A stretch of 64,000 nucleotides of DNA from Stramonita haemastoma (taxonomy: Eukaryota > Mollusca > Gastropoda > Neogastropoda > Muricidae): contig CM060326.1 of assembly GCA_030674155.1 (NCBI GenBank), positions 18,576,804 through 18,640,803 of the forward strand. Direction: 5' to 3'. A program made the position numbers and the translations under genes. A model generated the notes under the pieces. The model was not told the origin of the DNA. It ran no database searches and saw nothing but the letters and a program-made list of their open reading frames with translations. Shown piece by piece: positions 36,155-48,223 of this stretch. Within the stretch, counting starts at the first letter, position 1; each line of letters begins with the position of its first letter.

Positions 36155-36245
36155 ATAAGTCAAATCAAATCAAATCAAAATTTTCTTTTCAGGTGGTACA
36201 TTGAGTAAGCGAGAAATTTGCTTTTTTTCATCAAGCCATCTATCT
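36155..36245 (-). mobile_element. 5'-truncated copy of the (TTTGA)n-tailed element
   Basis: (TCAAA)n, ATTTTCTTTTCAGGTGGTAC and TTTTTTTCATCAAGCCATCT, matching the ends at 35.49 kb and, inverted, 25.39 kb. Confidence 0.6.
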
Positions 36246-36280
36246 AAAAGAGAGGTGTTATAGTTGTAGTTATATATTAT

Positions 36281-36834
<554 letters not shown>

Positions 36835-36835
36835 G

Positions 36836-37405
36836 CATGCACATAAGAAAAAAAACAGCAAAAAAAAAACTAAAATCCACATAAACAAAAAAGCCGCCGC
36901 TGTAGTCTAGTGGTTAGGGCGTTGGACTCGTAACCTACAGGTTGCGGGTTCGATCCCAGCTTTCGGCTATGGCGTTGTGCCCTTGGAAAAGGCACTTTAC
37001 GGCTATTTTCTCACCCCACCCAGGTGTAAAAGGGGTACCAACCTTGTGTTAGGGGTTAACCCTGCGATAGACTGGCGTCCTATCCAGGGGGGAGTCTATG
37101 ACTCTCAGTCACTTAACGCCACAGAAACCGGGATAAGCACCGGCCTGATGAGCCTTAGGCTCGGGACAGACTTTAACTAAACAAAAAAGAGACTAACGGA
37201 AATGAAGCAGCAAGCAAACAAGCAAGTTAACTAAGAAAGCCCCACCCAAAAACTATATAGTTACAACATTGTTACAATTTTTAATGAAAAAATAGACTCA
37301 AAACGAACTTAAGAAAATACAATGATAAGAACAACAAATAATAACAACAATAGTGATAATAATAATGATGATGACAATGTACTGTAAGACTCACTCTTTC
37401 ACGTA
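36836..37405 (-). mobile_element. Copy of the (TTTGA)-type element interrupted by a SINE
   Basis: Flanks of the SINE at 36894-37177 (ACTAAAATCCACATAAAC on the left, AGACTAACGGAAATGAAGCA on the right) are contiguous in the paralogous copy at about 35634-35670. This provides an empty site. Confidence 0.7.
36894..37177 (+). mobile_element. SINE with tRNA-Thr-like head and 12-bp target-site duplication
   Basis: 284 bp. The head has A box TAGTCTAGTGGTTAGG and B box GGTTCGATCCC, with a CTCGTAA anticodon-loop-like segment suggesting a tRNA-Thr(CGT) origin. The body has GCCCTTGGAAAAGGCACTTT, CACCCAGGTGTAAAAGGGG and GATGAGCCTTAGGCTCGGGA. It is flanked by TAAACAAAAAAG at 36882-36893 and 37178-37189, both perfect. 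The empty paralogue at 35.65 kb has one such sequence (TTAAACAAAAAAC). Confidence 0.93.
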
Positions 37406-37409
37406 GGCT

Positions 37410-37416
37410 ACACACA

Positions 37417-37448
<32 letters not shown>

Positions 37449-37518
37449 GCGCGCATGCGCAACTCACTCACTTACTCACGCATATGCACATACATATCGA
37501 ACACACACACAGACACAC

Positions 37519-37575
<57 letters not shown>
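37410..37575. repeat. (AC)n and GCGC-rich microsatellite
   Basis: AC run, a short alternating CG stretch (about 37434-37452) and a second AC run. Confidence 0.93.
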
Positions 37576-37856
37576 TCACACAAACATTCACACTTACACT
37601 TACACAATCATATATCCGCGCTCGCCCATGCACAGAAGGTTTGTTGTTTTTTTTCATAGGAAAAACTAAGTGTGACGGGGCGGTGTCATCGGAATCATAA
37701 AAGTCAAACAATTATATCAGGTTACAATATCATCCATTCTTTTACATTCATACTTTATATAAGAAGGACAGAAACAAACAAACAAATGAAATTTAAAAAA
37801 CTCAGAAGAACAGGAGCAGAACATCTTAAAAGGGAGAGAGAGGGAGAGACAGAGAT

Positions 37857-37889
<33 letters not shown>

Positions 37890-37913
37890 GAGAACAGAGA
37901 AGAGAAGGCAAGG

Positions 37914-38215
37914 CAAGGCAAAGCATAGATAAGCACTCGTGTGCTTTTTTTACATCCAGTCCCCGCCCTTTTCAGGGATACATCAAGTTGAAAAGATACT
38001 AAACAATAAAACTTTACGCAGTACCAAACATCACACAAGCATAAGGATACTATATATGATAAGGTAATAAAATGCACTCGATCAGAAGACAAAAATCAGA
38101 AGTCACAATAAAAATAGTTTAAATTTATGGAAGAATAGAAAAGTGTTAATAGGTAAAGAGCAAACAAGAGAACAAGATGAAATAAACAACTGAAAACATC
38201 AATCCACCACCATCT
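37914..38215 (-). mobile_element. Diverged, shortened copy of the (TTGCC)n-tailed element
   Basis: (GGCAA)n, then AGATAAGCACTCGTGTGCTT and CAGTCCCCGCCCTTTTCAGG, continuing like the 28.3 kb copy for about 280 bp with clear divergence before similarity fades. Confidence 0.65.
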
Positions 38216-38414
38216 GTCAAAAGTTATACATGTGATATAAATCGTACATTTGGATAAAAAAAGGGGGGGGGGGAATTTTAACTAATATCCTTATTGGAGG
38301 GGGGGGGAGAGATACTACCAATCAAAATATAGATATAAATAAAATAAAATGACATAGGAAAAAATGAAAAAAAAGAAAAAGTTACATAAAACATCCTAGA
38401 TGTTTCAACAGAAT

Positions 38415-38417
<3 letters not shown>

Positions 38418-38465
<48 letters not shown>

Positions 38466-38590
38466 AGCACTAGCTAGTGTAACACAATTCTCTAATTCTT
38501 ATATAGTCATAAAAATGAACATCTACTACTTTCTAAGTGGATTTTAAGAGGAAAAAAGAAGAGAGATAGAGGGGAGAGAGAAGAGAGAGA

Positions 38591-38668
<78 letters not shown>
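38418..38668. repeat. (GA)n microsatellites
   Basis: GA runs at 38418-38468 and 38560-38668. Each is followed by a CACTARCTAGTG palindrome-like start and similar 40-base flanks, so the unit of GA run plus flank appears twice. Confidence 0.9.
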
Positions 38669-38670
<2 letters not shown>

Positions 38671-38967
38671 ACTAACTAGTGACACACAAATCAAATTCAA
38701 TATAGCTATAAAAAAAAGAAATATACACATTGTAGATAAAATACTCATAGTTCATATATACTGTAATGATCAATCTCTGTGAATAGCCAATCGTATTCAC
38801 AAAAATGAATAAGTACACAGTATAATAAAAAAAAAAAACACATACTAACTAAACTTAAAACATTGCGATATTAAAACAACATTTATCAACTCTATAAAAG
38901 TCAACTTTCAGAATACAATTGAAAACATGATATATGAATACAGCCTTCATCAAGGTAGAAGGAGAGA

Positions 38968-39453
38968 GACAAGGCAAGGCAAAATTCTTTTATTCGAGGA
39001 TAATAGATAAGCACTCATGTGCTTTTTTACATCCAGTCCCCGCCCATTTCAGGGAAAACATCAAGATAAAAAGATACTAAACAGTTAAAATATATGCAGT
39101 ATCAAACAACATAAAGGAATAAGGACATTATACATAATAAGATAATAAAAATGCACACTTTCAGAAGACGAAAATCAGAAGCCACAATAAAATGATTTTG
39201 ATTATAAAAGAAAAGAGAAGCGTTAATAGATAAAGAGCAACCAAAGAAACATAATGAAATAAACAACTTAGCAACCAAGAAAAGTCCACCCCAAAATACT
39301 TAGCTACAACATTGTTACAACTCTTAACAACAAAATGAACTCAGAAGGAACTAAAGATAATACAATGATTATAATGATGACAATAAGAATAATATCAACA
39401 ATAGTGATAATAGTATGATAATAATACACGTAAAACTCACTCCTACACGTAGG

Positions 39454-39500
<47 letters not shown>

Positions 39501-39536
39501 TACATACATACATACATACATACATACATACATACA

Positions 39537-39568
<32 letters not shown>

Positions 39569-39615
39569 CGCAACTCACTCACGCATGCACGCTCGCAGGC
39601 AAATGCACATACAAA

Positions 39616-39669
<54 letters not shown>

Positions 39670-40127
39670 CTTACTCACACTTATATTTATAAGCACATAT
39701 CCGCAGGTGCACATGTACTTAAGGTGGTAGGTTTTTTGTTTTTGTTTTTCTTTAAAAAAAATTTAGTCATAGAAAAACGAAGAATGATACAAGTCAAACA
39801 ATCATATCAGGTGACAATATTATCCTTTCTTTTACATTCATACTTCATATAAAAAAGAAGAAACAAAAGCAAACAGCAAAGTTAAAACAGAACAAAAAAA
39901 CAAGAACAAAACATCAAAAACTTGAGGTAGGACCTATCAACAACAACAACAAAAAATCATGCAAATCATAATATTTTAATACAAGGGGAGACGACAAATA
40001 AAAACAATTATCCACCCCCCCCCCCCCCCACACACACACACACACAACACCCAAACACACTCACCACACACACACACACACAAAGTTCGCGCTCATGTCA
40101 TCAATAAACTTCATTTTAAAGGAAGTA

Positions 40128-40129
<2 letters not shown>
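38968..40129 (-). mobile_element. Duplicated ~1.2-1.4 kb element, copy 2
   Basis: Matches 28340-29700 with rare substitutions; the AC and ACAT tracts are different in length. The left boundary (GGCAA repeats) and the right boundary (AAAGGAAGTA) coincide in both copies, while outer flanks differ, which argues for element-mediated duplication. Confidence 0.8.
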
Positions 40130-40211
<82 letters not shown>

Positions 40212-40355
40212 CAAGGCAAGGCAAGGCAAGGCAAAGGCAAAGGCAAGTTAGAATTCCTTCATTCGAGGATAATAGATAAGCACTCGTGAGAGAGAGGGCA
40301 AGGCAAGGCAAAGGCAAGGCAAAATTCCTTCATTCGAGGATAATAGATAAGCACT

Positions 40356-40390
<35 letters not shown>

Positions 40391-40395
40391 AGCCG
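40130..40395. repeat. GA tracts alternating with two minimal element ends
   Basis: Two copies, each about 55 bases, of (GGCAA)n plus ATTCGAGGATAATAGATAAG CACT lie at about 40208-40287 and 40298-40355. Each is embedded between (GA)n runs. Confidence 0.8.
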
Positions 40396-40917
40396 TGGGG
40401 TTTGTGCCCTGACTAGTGCTGATGTTAAGGGCTGCACGTAAAACATGACTGTTTCAACCCCCCCCCACACACACACACACATTCCCGAGGATGGTGTTGC
40501 ATGTAGCCAGGCCTACACGCTTCAATGCTTATTGTGGTGACAGACATCTTCATGCATGTGTGGCCACGTTGTGTAGTTGTAACTGAGACTACAGGTAAGT
40601 GTTTGTAATTTTGTTTATGAGAGGCATTTCTTGTTCAAAATGATTGCGACACGTTGAAAATCAAACTTATTGCACAGCAATAAAGTTTTGTAAAAATCAA
40701 GTTGCAGAGGTTAGTATCCATAGGTTTAAGATTTCTGTGTGTTCCCACTCCTATAACTCTCTGCTGTAAACACTGGGAACACTGTATTGAAATCTTTGCT
40801 GCAGTGTCTTGGTTAAGTCAACCTGTCAGAGCCATCTACACCACGGGCTATAACTTTTCTACGAAAGGATGATACGTTGTTAACGTGCTCACATAGTGTG
40901 CTGCCAAGCTATTCACA

Positions 40918-41035
40918 TTTAGACTGTACATAGTGGCACACTTTTAATACTAGTTTTAAAATATAACGAGGTGACAGCCCCGATATGGCCTATGTGGTCG
41001 GCGGGGCTATAAGCAACATAATTGGATTGGATTGG
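40918..41035 (+). mobile_element. LINE-J 3' fragment with 12-bp target-site duplication
   Basis: 118 bp ending ATATGGCCTATGTGGTCGGC, GGGGCTATAAGCAACATAAT and an (ATTGG)n tail. It is bounded by AAGCTATTCACA at 40906-40917 and 41036-41047, both perfect. It is a 5'-truncated retrotransposed copy. From 40396 to 40905 no other element is recognised. Confidence 0.9.
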
Positions 41036-41249
41036 AAGCTATTCACAGCTCTATTCTGCCCACCTGTGTTAGTGACATTTATACGTCCTTTTGCCAGTAC
41101 TTGGTAGAGTTTTTGTGTATGGTAAATCGGATGAGCTAAAGATCGACACTGTATTCTCCAGGAACATGTATTGAAAGTGATCGAAATGGGCAATAGGAAA
41201 ACCCTTTTCACAGGTAGGGATCATAGAACCGAGACTGGCTGTTTAAGGC

Positions 41250-41460
41250 CAGTCTTAGTGGAGGGAATGAGTCGGACTGGGTTGGAAATCTCTCCTGATC
41301 CCTGGATCCTTGTTTCGTTCCTGAGCTGGAGATCCAAGATTTACCAGTGGTGAGATTTGCGTATACGACCCTCCCCCCCCCCCCCCCCCCCCCCCCCCCA
41401 ACCAATTAAGGTAGCTACATTCCGACTTCGGGGATGGCACCCGACACCTATGTGTATTAA
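41250..41460 (-). mobile_element. Dispersed repeat D, inverted copy with poly-C insertion
   Basis: On minus, CCATCCCCGAAGTCGGAATG, GTAGCTACCTTAATTGG, a poly-G run (poly-C on plus, about 41370-41399), then GCAAATCTCACCACTGG and CTCAGGAACGAAACAAGG. Confidence 0.5.
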
Positions 41461-41509
41461 AAAAATTGTCATCAGGTCCGACAAGCACGAAAAAATCTAC
41501 TCTGAGAAA

Positions 41510-41615
41510 AGGCCGGACAGGTTTTTAACTTGCGTGCAAGATGTTCTGCGTGCAAGATGTTCTGCACACTTCGGCACGCAGGGTCTTGGTTTATAGTCTT
41601 CACTGAAGGACTGCA
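41510..41615 (+). mobile_element. SINE family X fragment
   Basis: GCGTGCAAGATGTTCTGC is duplicated in tandem, followed by GGTCTTGGTTTATAGTCTTC, matching the core of family X. Confidence 0.5.
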
Positions 41616-41985
41616 TGATGGTGCATGGCCTATAAAAAAAACCTCTCCTAATTTGGGTTTGAAATGTGGTGTAGACTGGGAGGGCTGTGTGTTTTTCATA
41701 AAATATCAGACCCCCCCCCCCCACCCACCCCCCGAATTCTTTCACTGCACTGGCATTAAAGGTTTAGTTAGTACTTGAGAAAAGTACAACTAACTAGCCG
41801 AGGTCATGAGTATTACCACAAAAATGAAAAAAAAAAGAAAATTTAAGGGAAAAAAAAAGGAATGAGTCGTGTTTCGTATATGCAGCATTTCTAAAAATGA
41901 AATGGCTACAGGCATGCTAACCGATTTTTTTTTCACCCACTAACAGGGTGAAAAAATAACAATGCTTGAACGTGCATTGCTGACT

Positions 41986-42077
41986 GGTCAAATTTAGCGC
42001 TAACAGATTGGTTAAAGTTAGTGCTAGCTGATTGGTTGAATTTAGGGCTAGCTGATTGGTAAATTCAGTGCTAGGCC
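41986..42077. repeat. 24-bp tandem repeat, about 3.5 copies
   Basis: Unit close to TTAGTGCTAGCTGATTGGTT plus four bases, containing a repeated GATTGG pentamer-like motif. From 42080 to 42720 I see no gene. An AATAAACC site near 42680 could be a poly(A) signal. Confidence 0.75.
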
Positions 42078-42759
42078 CCAGAAAGGGACCAGCACTGGTA
42101 AGGTGAGCACTGTTTTGAAAGACATCTTGAAAAAGCAGGTAATCTGGTCTTTTCTGTTGTCTTCTAACCAATTCGAAATGAAATAGGTTGGTGGTCTTTC
42201 ATAGTTATTTACTGCAGTAAGTGATATGTTCAAATGAGAGCTCATGAGCTTGTATTAGTTTTACATGGTACCGCTTAACATTTTGATTTTAGCCATGTTG
42301 TAAGTTCCAAAGTTCGACTGGTCTTGTTGATGTGAAATGTTTTAATTTCAGTCCACAGAAGTCTCCCTCAAGAAGCTTCAATTTATGAGGTTTTATATTT
42401 TGGAGAAGAAAAAAATCCCCGACCATTCTGTAACTCACTTAGTTGTGCTGCTAGAAAAGTATAATGTGAAATGAACTCTCTCTCTTCTCATCTCTGTCTC
42501 CATCTCTGTCTTTCTCAGTAATCAGTCCTAGTTTACAATACCTGTTAGGGCTGTTGAATCATGACGTGGATTCCATGTCATGATGATTGTGAATTGGGTT
42601 TTGTCTTAAAATTAATTATGTATTTGGGTTTGTGCCTTGTTCCCTCATAATGTTCCCTTGTAAATGGGCTTGAAAACAATAAACCATTGCTATTGTCATT
42701 TTCATTCTCCCTTTACCCTTTTTATTTAATCTGTCCTGTCTCTTGTCTCTCTGTCTCTG

Positions 42760-42764
<5 letters not shown>

Positions 42765-42846
<82 letters not shown>

Positions 42847-42862
42847 TTCTCTCTCTCTCCCC
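42765..42862. repeat. (CT)n microsatellite
   Basis: CT tract with TCTCTGTCTC at its start. From 42970 to 43680 nothing is recognised. Confidence 0.95.
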
Positions 42863-43689
42863 ATTATTTGAGGTGCCATATTATGTCTATTGCACATGGA
42901 TATTTGTGTTCATAAGGTACTTCTTGGCAATCTTCGACCTTCTCACCACAGACCCTACAATGCTGTGAGACACACGACTCGACTTTTCACTTTTTTAGGC
43001 CTGTGGTGTTAAAGTGTAGTGGACAGAGGAATAAAGAAAAATATCGTGAAAGAACTTCGTTTTCTTGGAATCTGGAAGAAAAACGTATCAAATTAGTCTA
43101 CAGAACAAGGGTATAATGCCTCAGGGAGTTACATGTTGGTTAAGACTGGCATTCTGCTAGATCCGCACAGGTAAAATATTCGAGGCGTCTGCTCGGAGTT
43201 GTTGTATCGATGACATTTGAACCCATTCAATGAATGTCACTCGGACTGTGTCAGTGTCGGTCCAATCTCTGTTTTTGTTAAAAAATTCCGTTTAACTTTG
43301 AGTCTTTTACGCTCCAGTGTTCCCTTTAGGGTGGACTTAAAAGATACAGCAATGAGCATTTGCAGAAAATCCTCGGTTTATGTTTAAGGTATGAACAAAG
43401 TGGTATATGCAAAACTACTGACGACTCGACTGCTTTCTGACTGCTGTCTTGTATAATCGGTTTAGAGATTTGTCAAATGAAAAACGACCTGTGAAATCTG
43501 ATGACAAAAATTGCAAAAGGAAGGAATAACCAGTCCCTCGATTCTTTTTATTTTCACTGCTTCTACCAAATTTGCCCTGGATTGTTCTGTGTGGGGTTTT
43601 GCTACTTTTCGTTGGACTGGCCTGTAGGTTGCCTTTTCATGATCACTGACACCAAACTTGGATTGCAGCAGTACTCTGTATGAAAAAAA

Positions 43690-44065
43690 GATTTAAATTG
43701 AAAATAACATAAATACATAAAATGTGGAGAAAATGAAATAAACTGATAATGTAAACCAATTAAAATAAAAACCGAAATATAAACTAAAAAAACCACCTAA
43801 ACTAAAACAATGTAAAAACGTGAAACCGAATTCTAAACAAAAAATAAAACAAAAGTAAAATTGAAATAAAGAACCCCCAAAATGTAACTTAAATAAAATG
43901 TAAAAACGCGCGCAAAACATAAAACACAAATAAAACCTAAATCAAACATAAACCGTAAACCCCAAAATGTTAAAAAGTTGAATAAAAAAAAACAACTAAA
44001 AGCGAAACTTAAAGCAAAAATACGAAAACGCGAAACAAAACAAAAATAAACAAAAACAAAAAAGG
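43690..44065. repeat. A-rich degenerate tract with strong strand asymmetry
   Basis: About 375 bases dominated by A, with AAAC, TAAAA and occasional CG (AAAACGTGAAAC, AAAAACGCGCGCAAAA). It resembles an old decayed (AAAAY)n-like tandem repeat. No open frame is supported. Confidence 0.6.
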
Positions 44066-44510
44066 GGGAAAATCCTTCACAAGGAGATCGGAGGAAGCAA
44101 TCTTGGTGACAGTGATCTGGGCGTATAAAATTAGGGCCACCTTCAAATATCCAGAGACAGCACTCATGAGAGATTGTAACTCGCTTCAATCCCTGACATT
44201 TTTTAAAATGTTAAAAACTGACCATTCAGGTCTCTCCATCATACACTTTAGCACACAGGTCCTAAACTGGTTGTTAAGTCATGTGGATCACAAAGGGGTC
44301 GTCTCTCCAGAGATGTTGCTTTCATCTGTGGGGAAATTTACGTATCAAGAACTTTAACGGGTAAGTACATCTGCCAATGAGCGATTTTGTTCTGAATTTT
44401 ATATTCATTTTTATTTATTTATTCTTTAATATCGGTTTAATGCGTGCATAAGATGTTCTGCGTGTGTTCGCACACGGGGCCTGCTTTATAGTCTCATCCT
44501 AAGGATGCAA
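44066..44510 (+). other. Unassigned segment ending in a splice-donor match and a SINE X fragment
   Basis: A frame of 85 codons (44103-44357) closes just before ACGG/GTAAGT at 44362, a full donor match, but no acceptor-bounded exon is convincing. From about 44435 to 44505 the GTGCATAAGATGTTCTGCGT core and a TATAGTCTCATCCTAAGGAT block mark a family X SINE fragment. Confidence 0.3.
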
Positions 44511-44885
44511 GTATGTGTTGAGGAGAACATGTTTAGAATGTTATGAAATACGTCTTGGCCTCTTTAACTTGAAAAAGAACTTTATGGTGATCCGAGTTGT
44601 TATATTCAAAATTAGTATTGTAAATTTGATAAACCCGACAGATTTGATAAATCATTCTAAAATTAATGTAATTGGTTACCCGCGTTTGTTTTTCTGTACT
44701 TTAATTTTTTTTAATTAATAACAGAATTGGTACTGTGTTAAAGACATGCTTGCCCTTTTGCAAAAGTTAGTCTTTATGTAGGACTTCACCGTCCATTGTG
44801 TTTAAATACTTGATTACTTTTGGTTTTGACTAAAGTGGTGAAATATGTAGGGATTAGTGAAGAATAACTGGAAGCTAGTCTTATG

Positions 44886-45122
44886 TTAAAGAGAGAAAAT
44901 AGATGATTGTGAGAGCCGTGTCAATAAAATGCTTTCAGGATCTCTGGGGCTGGAATCGAGTGCTAGTGACTTAGCATCATGTAAATGGCAGACGTTACAA
45001 CCATCGTTTTCTTCAATGAAGGCGAGGTACATATTTTTTAAATTTCCGTTTTGCTCCCTTTTTCTGATGGACGCTACAGCCAAGTGGTGAAGACTTCCAA
45101 TCCCGTAGGTCCATGTGGTCAT
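44886..45122 (-). CDS. Unidentified 78-codon open frame
   Basis: Starts ATG ACC ACA TGG and has a protein-like composition (MYLAFIEENDGCNVCHLHDA in the middle) without low-complexity bias. No motif or splice pair is convincing. It may be a decayed element or a short exon. Confidence 0.15.
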   Translation of the reverse strand: MTTWTYGIGSLHHLAVASIRKREQNGNLKNMYLAFIEENDGCNVCHLHDAKSLALDSSPRDPESILLTRLSQSSIFSL

Positions 45123-45899
45123 AGGGTCAAGTCTTGGCAGTGGTTTCTAGTGAAGTAAGGTTGAGGGTTTTCTTGGTCTCTTGGGCTGACTTGAAAGTAC
45201 AGACCGAGCAGTGCCATAATTATCTATAATCTATAATTCCAGTAGATATACATGCAGATGATTACATACCTTAAATTACATGGTACACACCTTAAATTAC
45301 ATACCATGTAAGTATCAGAGCTCTGTGGGTTACGGATATCGAATATACCAGCATGCATCCTCGAAAACATAATGTTCTGAAGTCGGAATCTGTCGGTTGA
45401 GACCCGTGGGTAGACCTGCACAGTTGCGGACACTTGAGAAAACCAAGTATTATGCACGCCGCCAAATCAGTAGAGGGGAGGAGAGTCCTTTGATACCTTT
45501 TCAGCCACACACATGCACCGGCACACGTGGCGCGCGCGCGCACGCACGCATGCAAACACACGCACGCGCGCGCGCAGCTTTTTAAAACCATTTTGTTATA
45601 GTTGTAATCTGTCCATTGTTTCTACCAATTACATTTTTTATTTGAACTATTTAACTTGAGGAAAGGTTTGATTCTTTATACTTGACCACTTTTCACGTAT
45701 TATCTCTTATTTACTTTTTATATTTCTTCTATCGAGGACACCCAGGTCACCAAAGAGGAACTAGCTGCCCCCAAGTAAGAGGATTTTCCACACCAGGCCC
45801 TCATGAACAAATTGAACGCACCCCTCCAACTCCTCCCAGACAACCTTTTCAAACGAAATGGAACCAGAGGTTAGTAAACAAATAAATGAAAACAGGACA

Positions 45900-46034
45900 T
45901 GGATAACCCCATCAGTTACTGATGTGAATGTCCATAGTAATACCTGGATGTTTATGTAGCACCTTGCCAATACTTGTCAATACAAGCGCTTTGATTTGTA
46001 AACTCAACAAGATTCAGCGCTATTCAAATCCCAT

Positions 46035-46069
<35 letters not shown>

Positions 46070-46105
46070 GTTATTATTATTATTATTATTATTGTTGTTG
46101 TTGTT
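45900..46105 (+). mobile_element. LINE-like 3' end with (ATT)n tail
   Basis: CAAGCGCTTTGATTTGTAAA, GCGCTATTCAAATCCCATGT then (ATT)n. The same ending occurs on minus at 57.47 kb (TAGCGCTATATAAATTCCAT). The tail shifts to GTT units at its end. From 45600 to 45900 nothing else is recognised; an AC/GCGC tract lies at 45530-45575. Confidence 0.7.
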
Positions 46106-46559
46106 AGCAGTTAAGCACATGACACTTGCGGGAAAAACCAAAAACGTAAAATATGATAGTAACAAGAAGAAAAACTAAAAAAAAAGACGGAAGAAAAATG
46201 GAGAAAAAAGTGAATACAGAGAGTAACAACCCCTCCTCCCAAACAAACTCAAATTAGAAAAAAGATCCAAAATGAATTGCGCTGTACAATCTCTATGCAA
46301 ACATAGCAAAATGAATTAGTCTTGCTGCTTATTAACTGAAGTAGAATTAAAAACGATTCTGAGCAAGACTTAAAAGATGTAATGGAAAATGCATGTTATA
46401 GTCATCATTGAAATATATTTAAGATTTTTCATCATATTCTGCTGGAAAATGTAGTCATTGCAGATTTGACCAATTCTTTGTACTATGACAGGCACGTTGA
46501 GGAGACGGCATTGTTGCCAGTGATATCACACATATGAAAAGAATTCTCTACAGAGTTAA

Positions 46560-46820
46560 TGCAGGGTTTATACTGCTGGCCTTAAGTAAAATGCCAGAAA
46601 GATCAAAGGAATAAAATTGTTGGTCATCCCGCAGAATATCACACTAAAAAACCGTCTGAAATACGTTGAAAGTTTTGAACATTTAGACTCTGTGAAATAG
46701 AATAATGACCTCCTGTGAGGGCTAAAATCGGTATGGCTAAATTATGTAAATAGCTCAAAAATAAAAATGTCATAACACTATTCTGGTCTATATTCCTGCA
46801 TGGATCAGAAGCCTGGACCC
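46560..46820 (+). pseudogene. RTE-like retrotransposon remnant, left part
   Basis: Decayed coding sequence ending in a reading of the LHGSEAWT type, the conserved start of the C-terminal region of RTE-type reverse transcriptases (usually YGSETWTL). It is interrupted by the LINE-J fragment and continues at 47075. Confidence 0.5.
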
Positions 46821-47074
46821 AATCTGGTTTGGGTTTTATCTCATTTTATGTGTGATCATGTGGGTTTCCCACGACGCGGTGGCCGTCCTGGGCTGACCTT
46901 TTGGTTGACCAAGGCGTCGATACAAGCAAGGATAGTCGAGTTGGTTTTATACCCCGTTTTAAACTGTACACAGTCGCACACTTTTAATACGTGTTTTAAA
47001 ATGTGACGAGGTGACAGCACCGATATGGCCTGTACGGTCGGTGGGGCTCTAAGCAACATCATTGGATCGGATTG
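46821..47074 (+). mobile_element. LINE-J 3' fragment with 13-bp target-site duplication
   Basis: 254 bp from AATCTGGTTTGGGTTTTATC to an ATTGGATCGGATTG tail, with CCACGACGCGGTGGCCGTCC and ATATGGCCTGTACGGTCGGT inside. It is bounded by GAAGCCTGGACCC at 46808-46820 and 47075-47087, both perfect. It sits within an older RTE-like remnant. Confidence 0.93.
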
Positions 47075-47330
47075 GAAGCCTGGACCCTTAAAAGATTGGA
47101 GAGACGAAAAAATTGCGTCTGAAATGTTCTATAGGCGACTTTTCGGAGACTGTCAACATCATTGAGATGTCTGGGAGGCTACAAGAAATTTTAGAACTCA
47201 CCAGAGACAGATGGCGAACCATGGTGGCATTGCGTGGAGTACCTACTGACGACAGTGGCGACGGAGACGGTTGCTTTTGTGTTTTGTGCCTTTGGAAATG
47301 CATGTATTTGTGTGTCAGTCACTGAATATA
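47075..47330 (+). pseudogene. RTE-like retrotransposon remnant, right part
   Basis: Reads WTLKRLERRKIASEMFYRR and, after a frame change, LTRDRWRTMVA. These match in order the region after the reverse transcriptase core and the final segment of RTE-type elements. Stops and a shift show it is dead. Confidence 0.6.
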
Positions 47331-47724
47331 TGTTTTGTTTTATGATTTGTTTTGTATGAAAACGACTTTTTAACGGAGTAGGACAAGTGGCAAAAGAGGA
47401 GTAGATTACTACCTTACCAGTAAGGTGCTTTTTCATTTTTTTTCCTTTTGTGGTAAATGTGTAAAGCGTCCTTCAAACGGAAAAGTGAACACGTACGTAT
47501 TGGAAGGAGGTTTAGAGGAGGACAAAATTTGGGAGTTTAGTTTTTATGCGTTTAATTGTATTGACAGATAAATTGAATGGATTAATTGGTTAAGACAACT
47601 TTATCGTCCTGATAGGCCCTCCATGGTTTAGGACTGCCAGCAGTTTGATACATTTTGTAGGTGAACTTTACATTAAAAAAGAGAATCGGTCGAGTCAATG
47701 TTTCAAAGTCTAAAGTTTATTTCG

Positions 47725-47835
47725 AAAAAAAACCTATTTGGGTAATGGAAATAATGAAGAAAACCATCTGAATCAATCAAGGTTGCAATCTTCTACCCAC
47801 AGAATGATTACTTTCCTACAGGAAACTACATCCAC

Positions 47836-47882
<47 letters not shown>

Positions 47883-48167
47883 TCACTCACTCACTCACTC
47901 ACTCACATCACTCACTCACTCACTCACTCACTCACTTACACTCACTCACTACTACACACACTACAAACTACACACACTACACAAAGACTACACACACACT
48001 ACACAAGACTACACACACACTACACAAAGACTACACCACACACAAGACTACACACACACTACACACACACTACACACACACTCGCACACACACATACACA
48101 CACACTCGCACACACTACGCACACTTACACACTCACGGCACACACACAACTAACTAACTACACTACA

Positions 48168-48223
<56 letters not shown>

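Noticed and set aside
36894..36970. A functional tRNA-Thr gene
   Set aside because: The tRNA-like part lacks a proper acceptor stem pairing and is followed by a SINE body with target-site duplications, so it is the head of a SINE.
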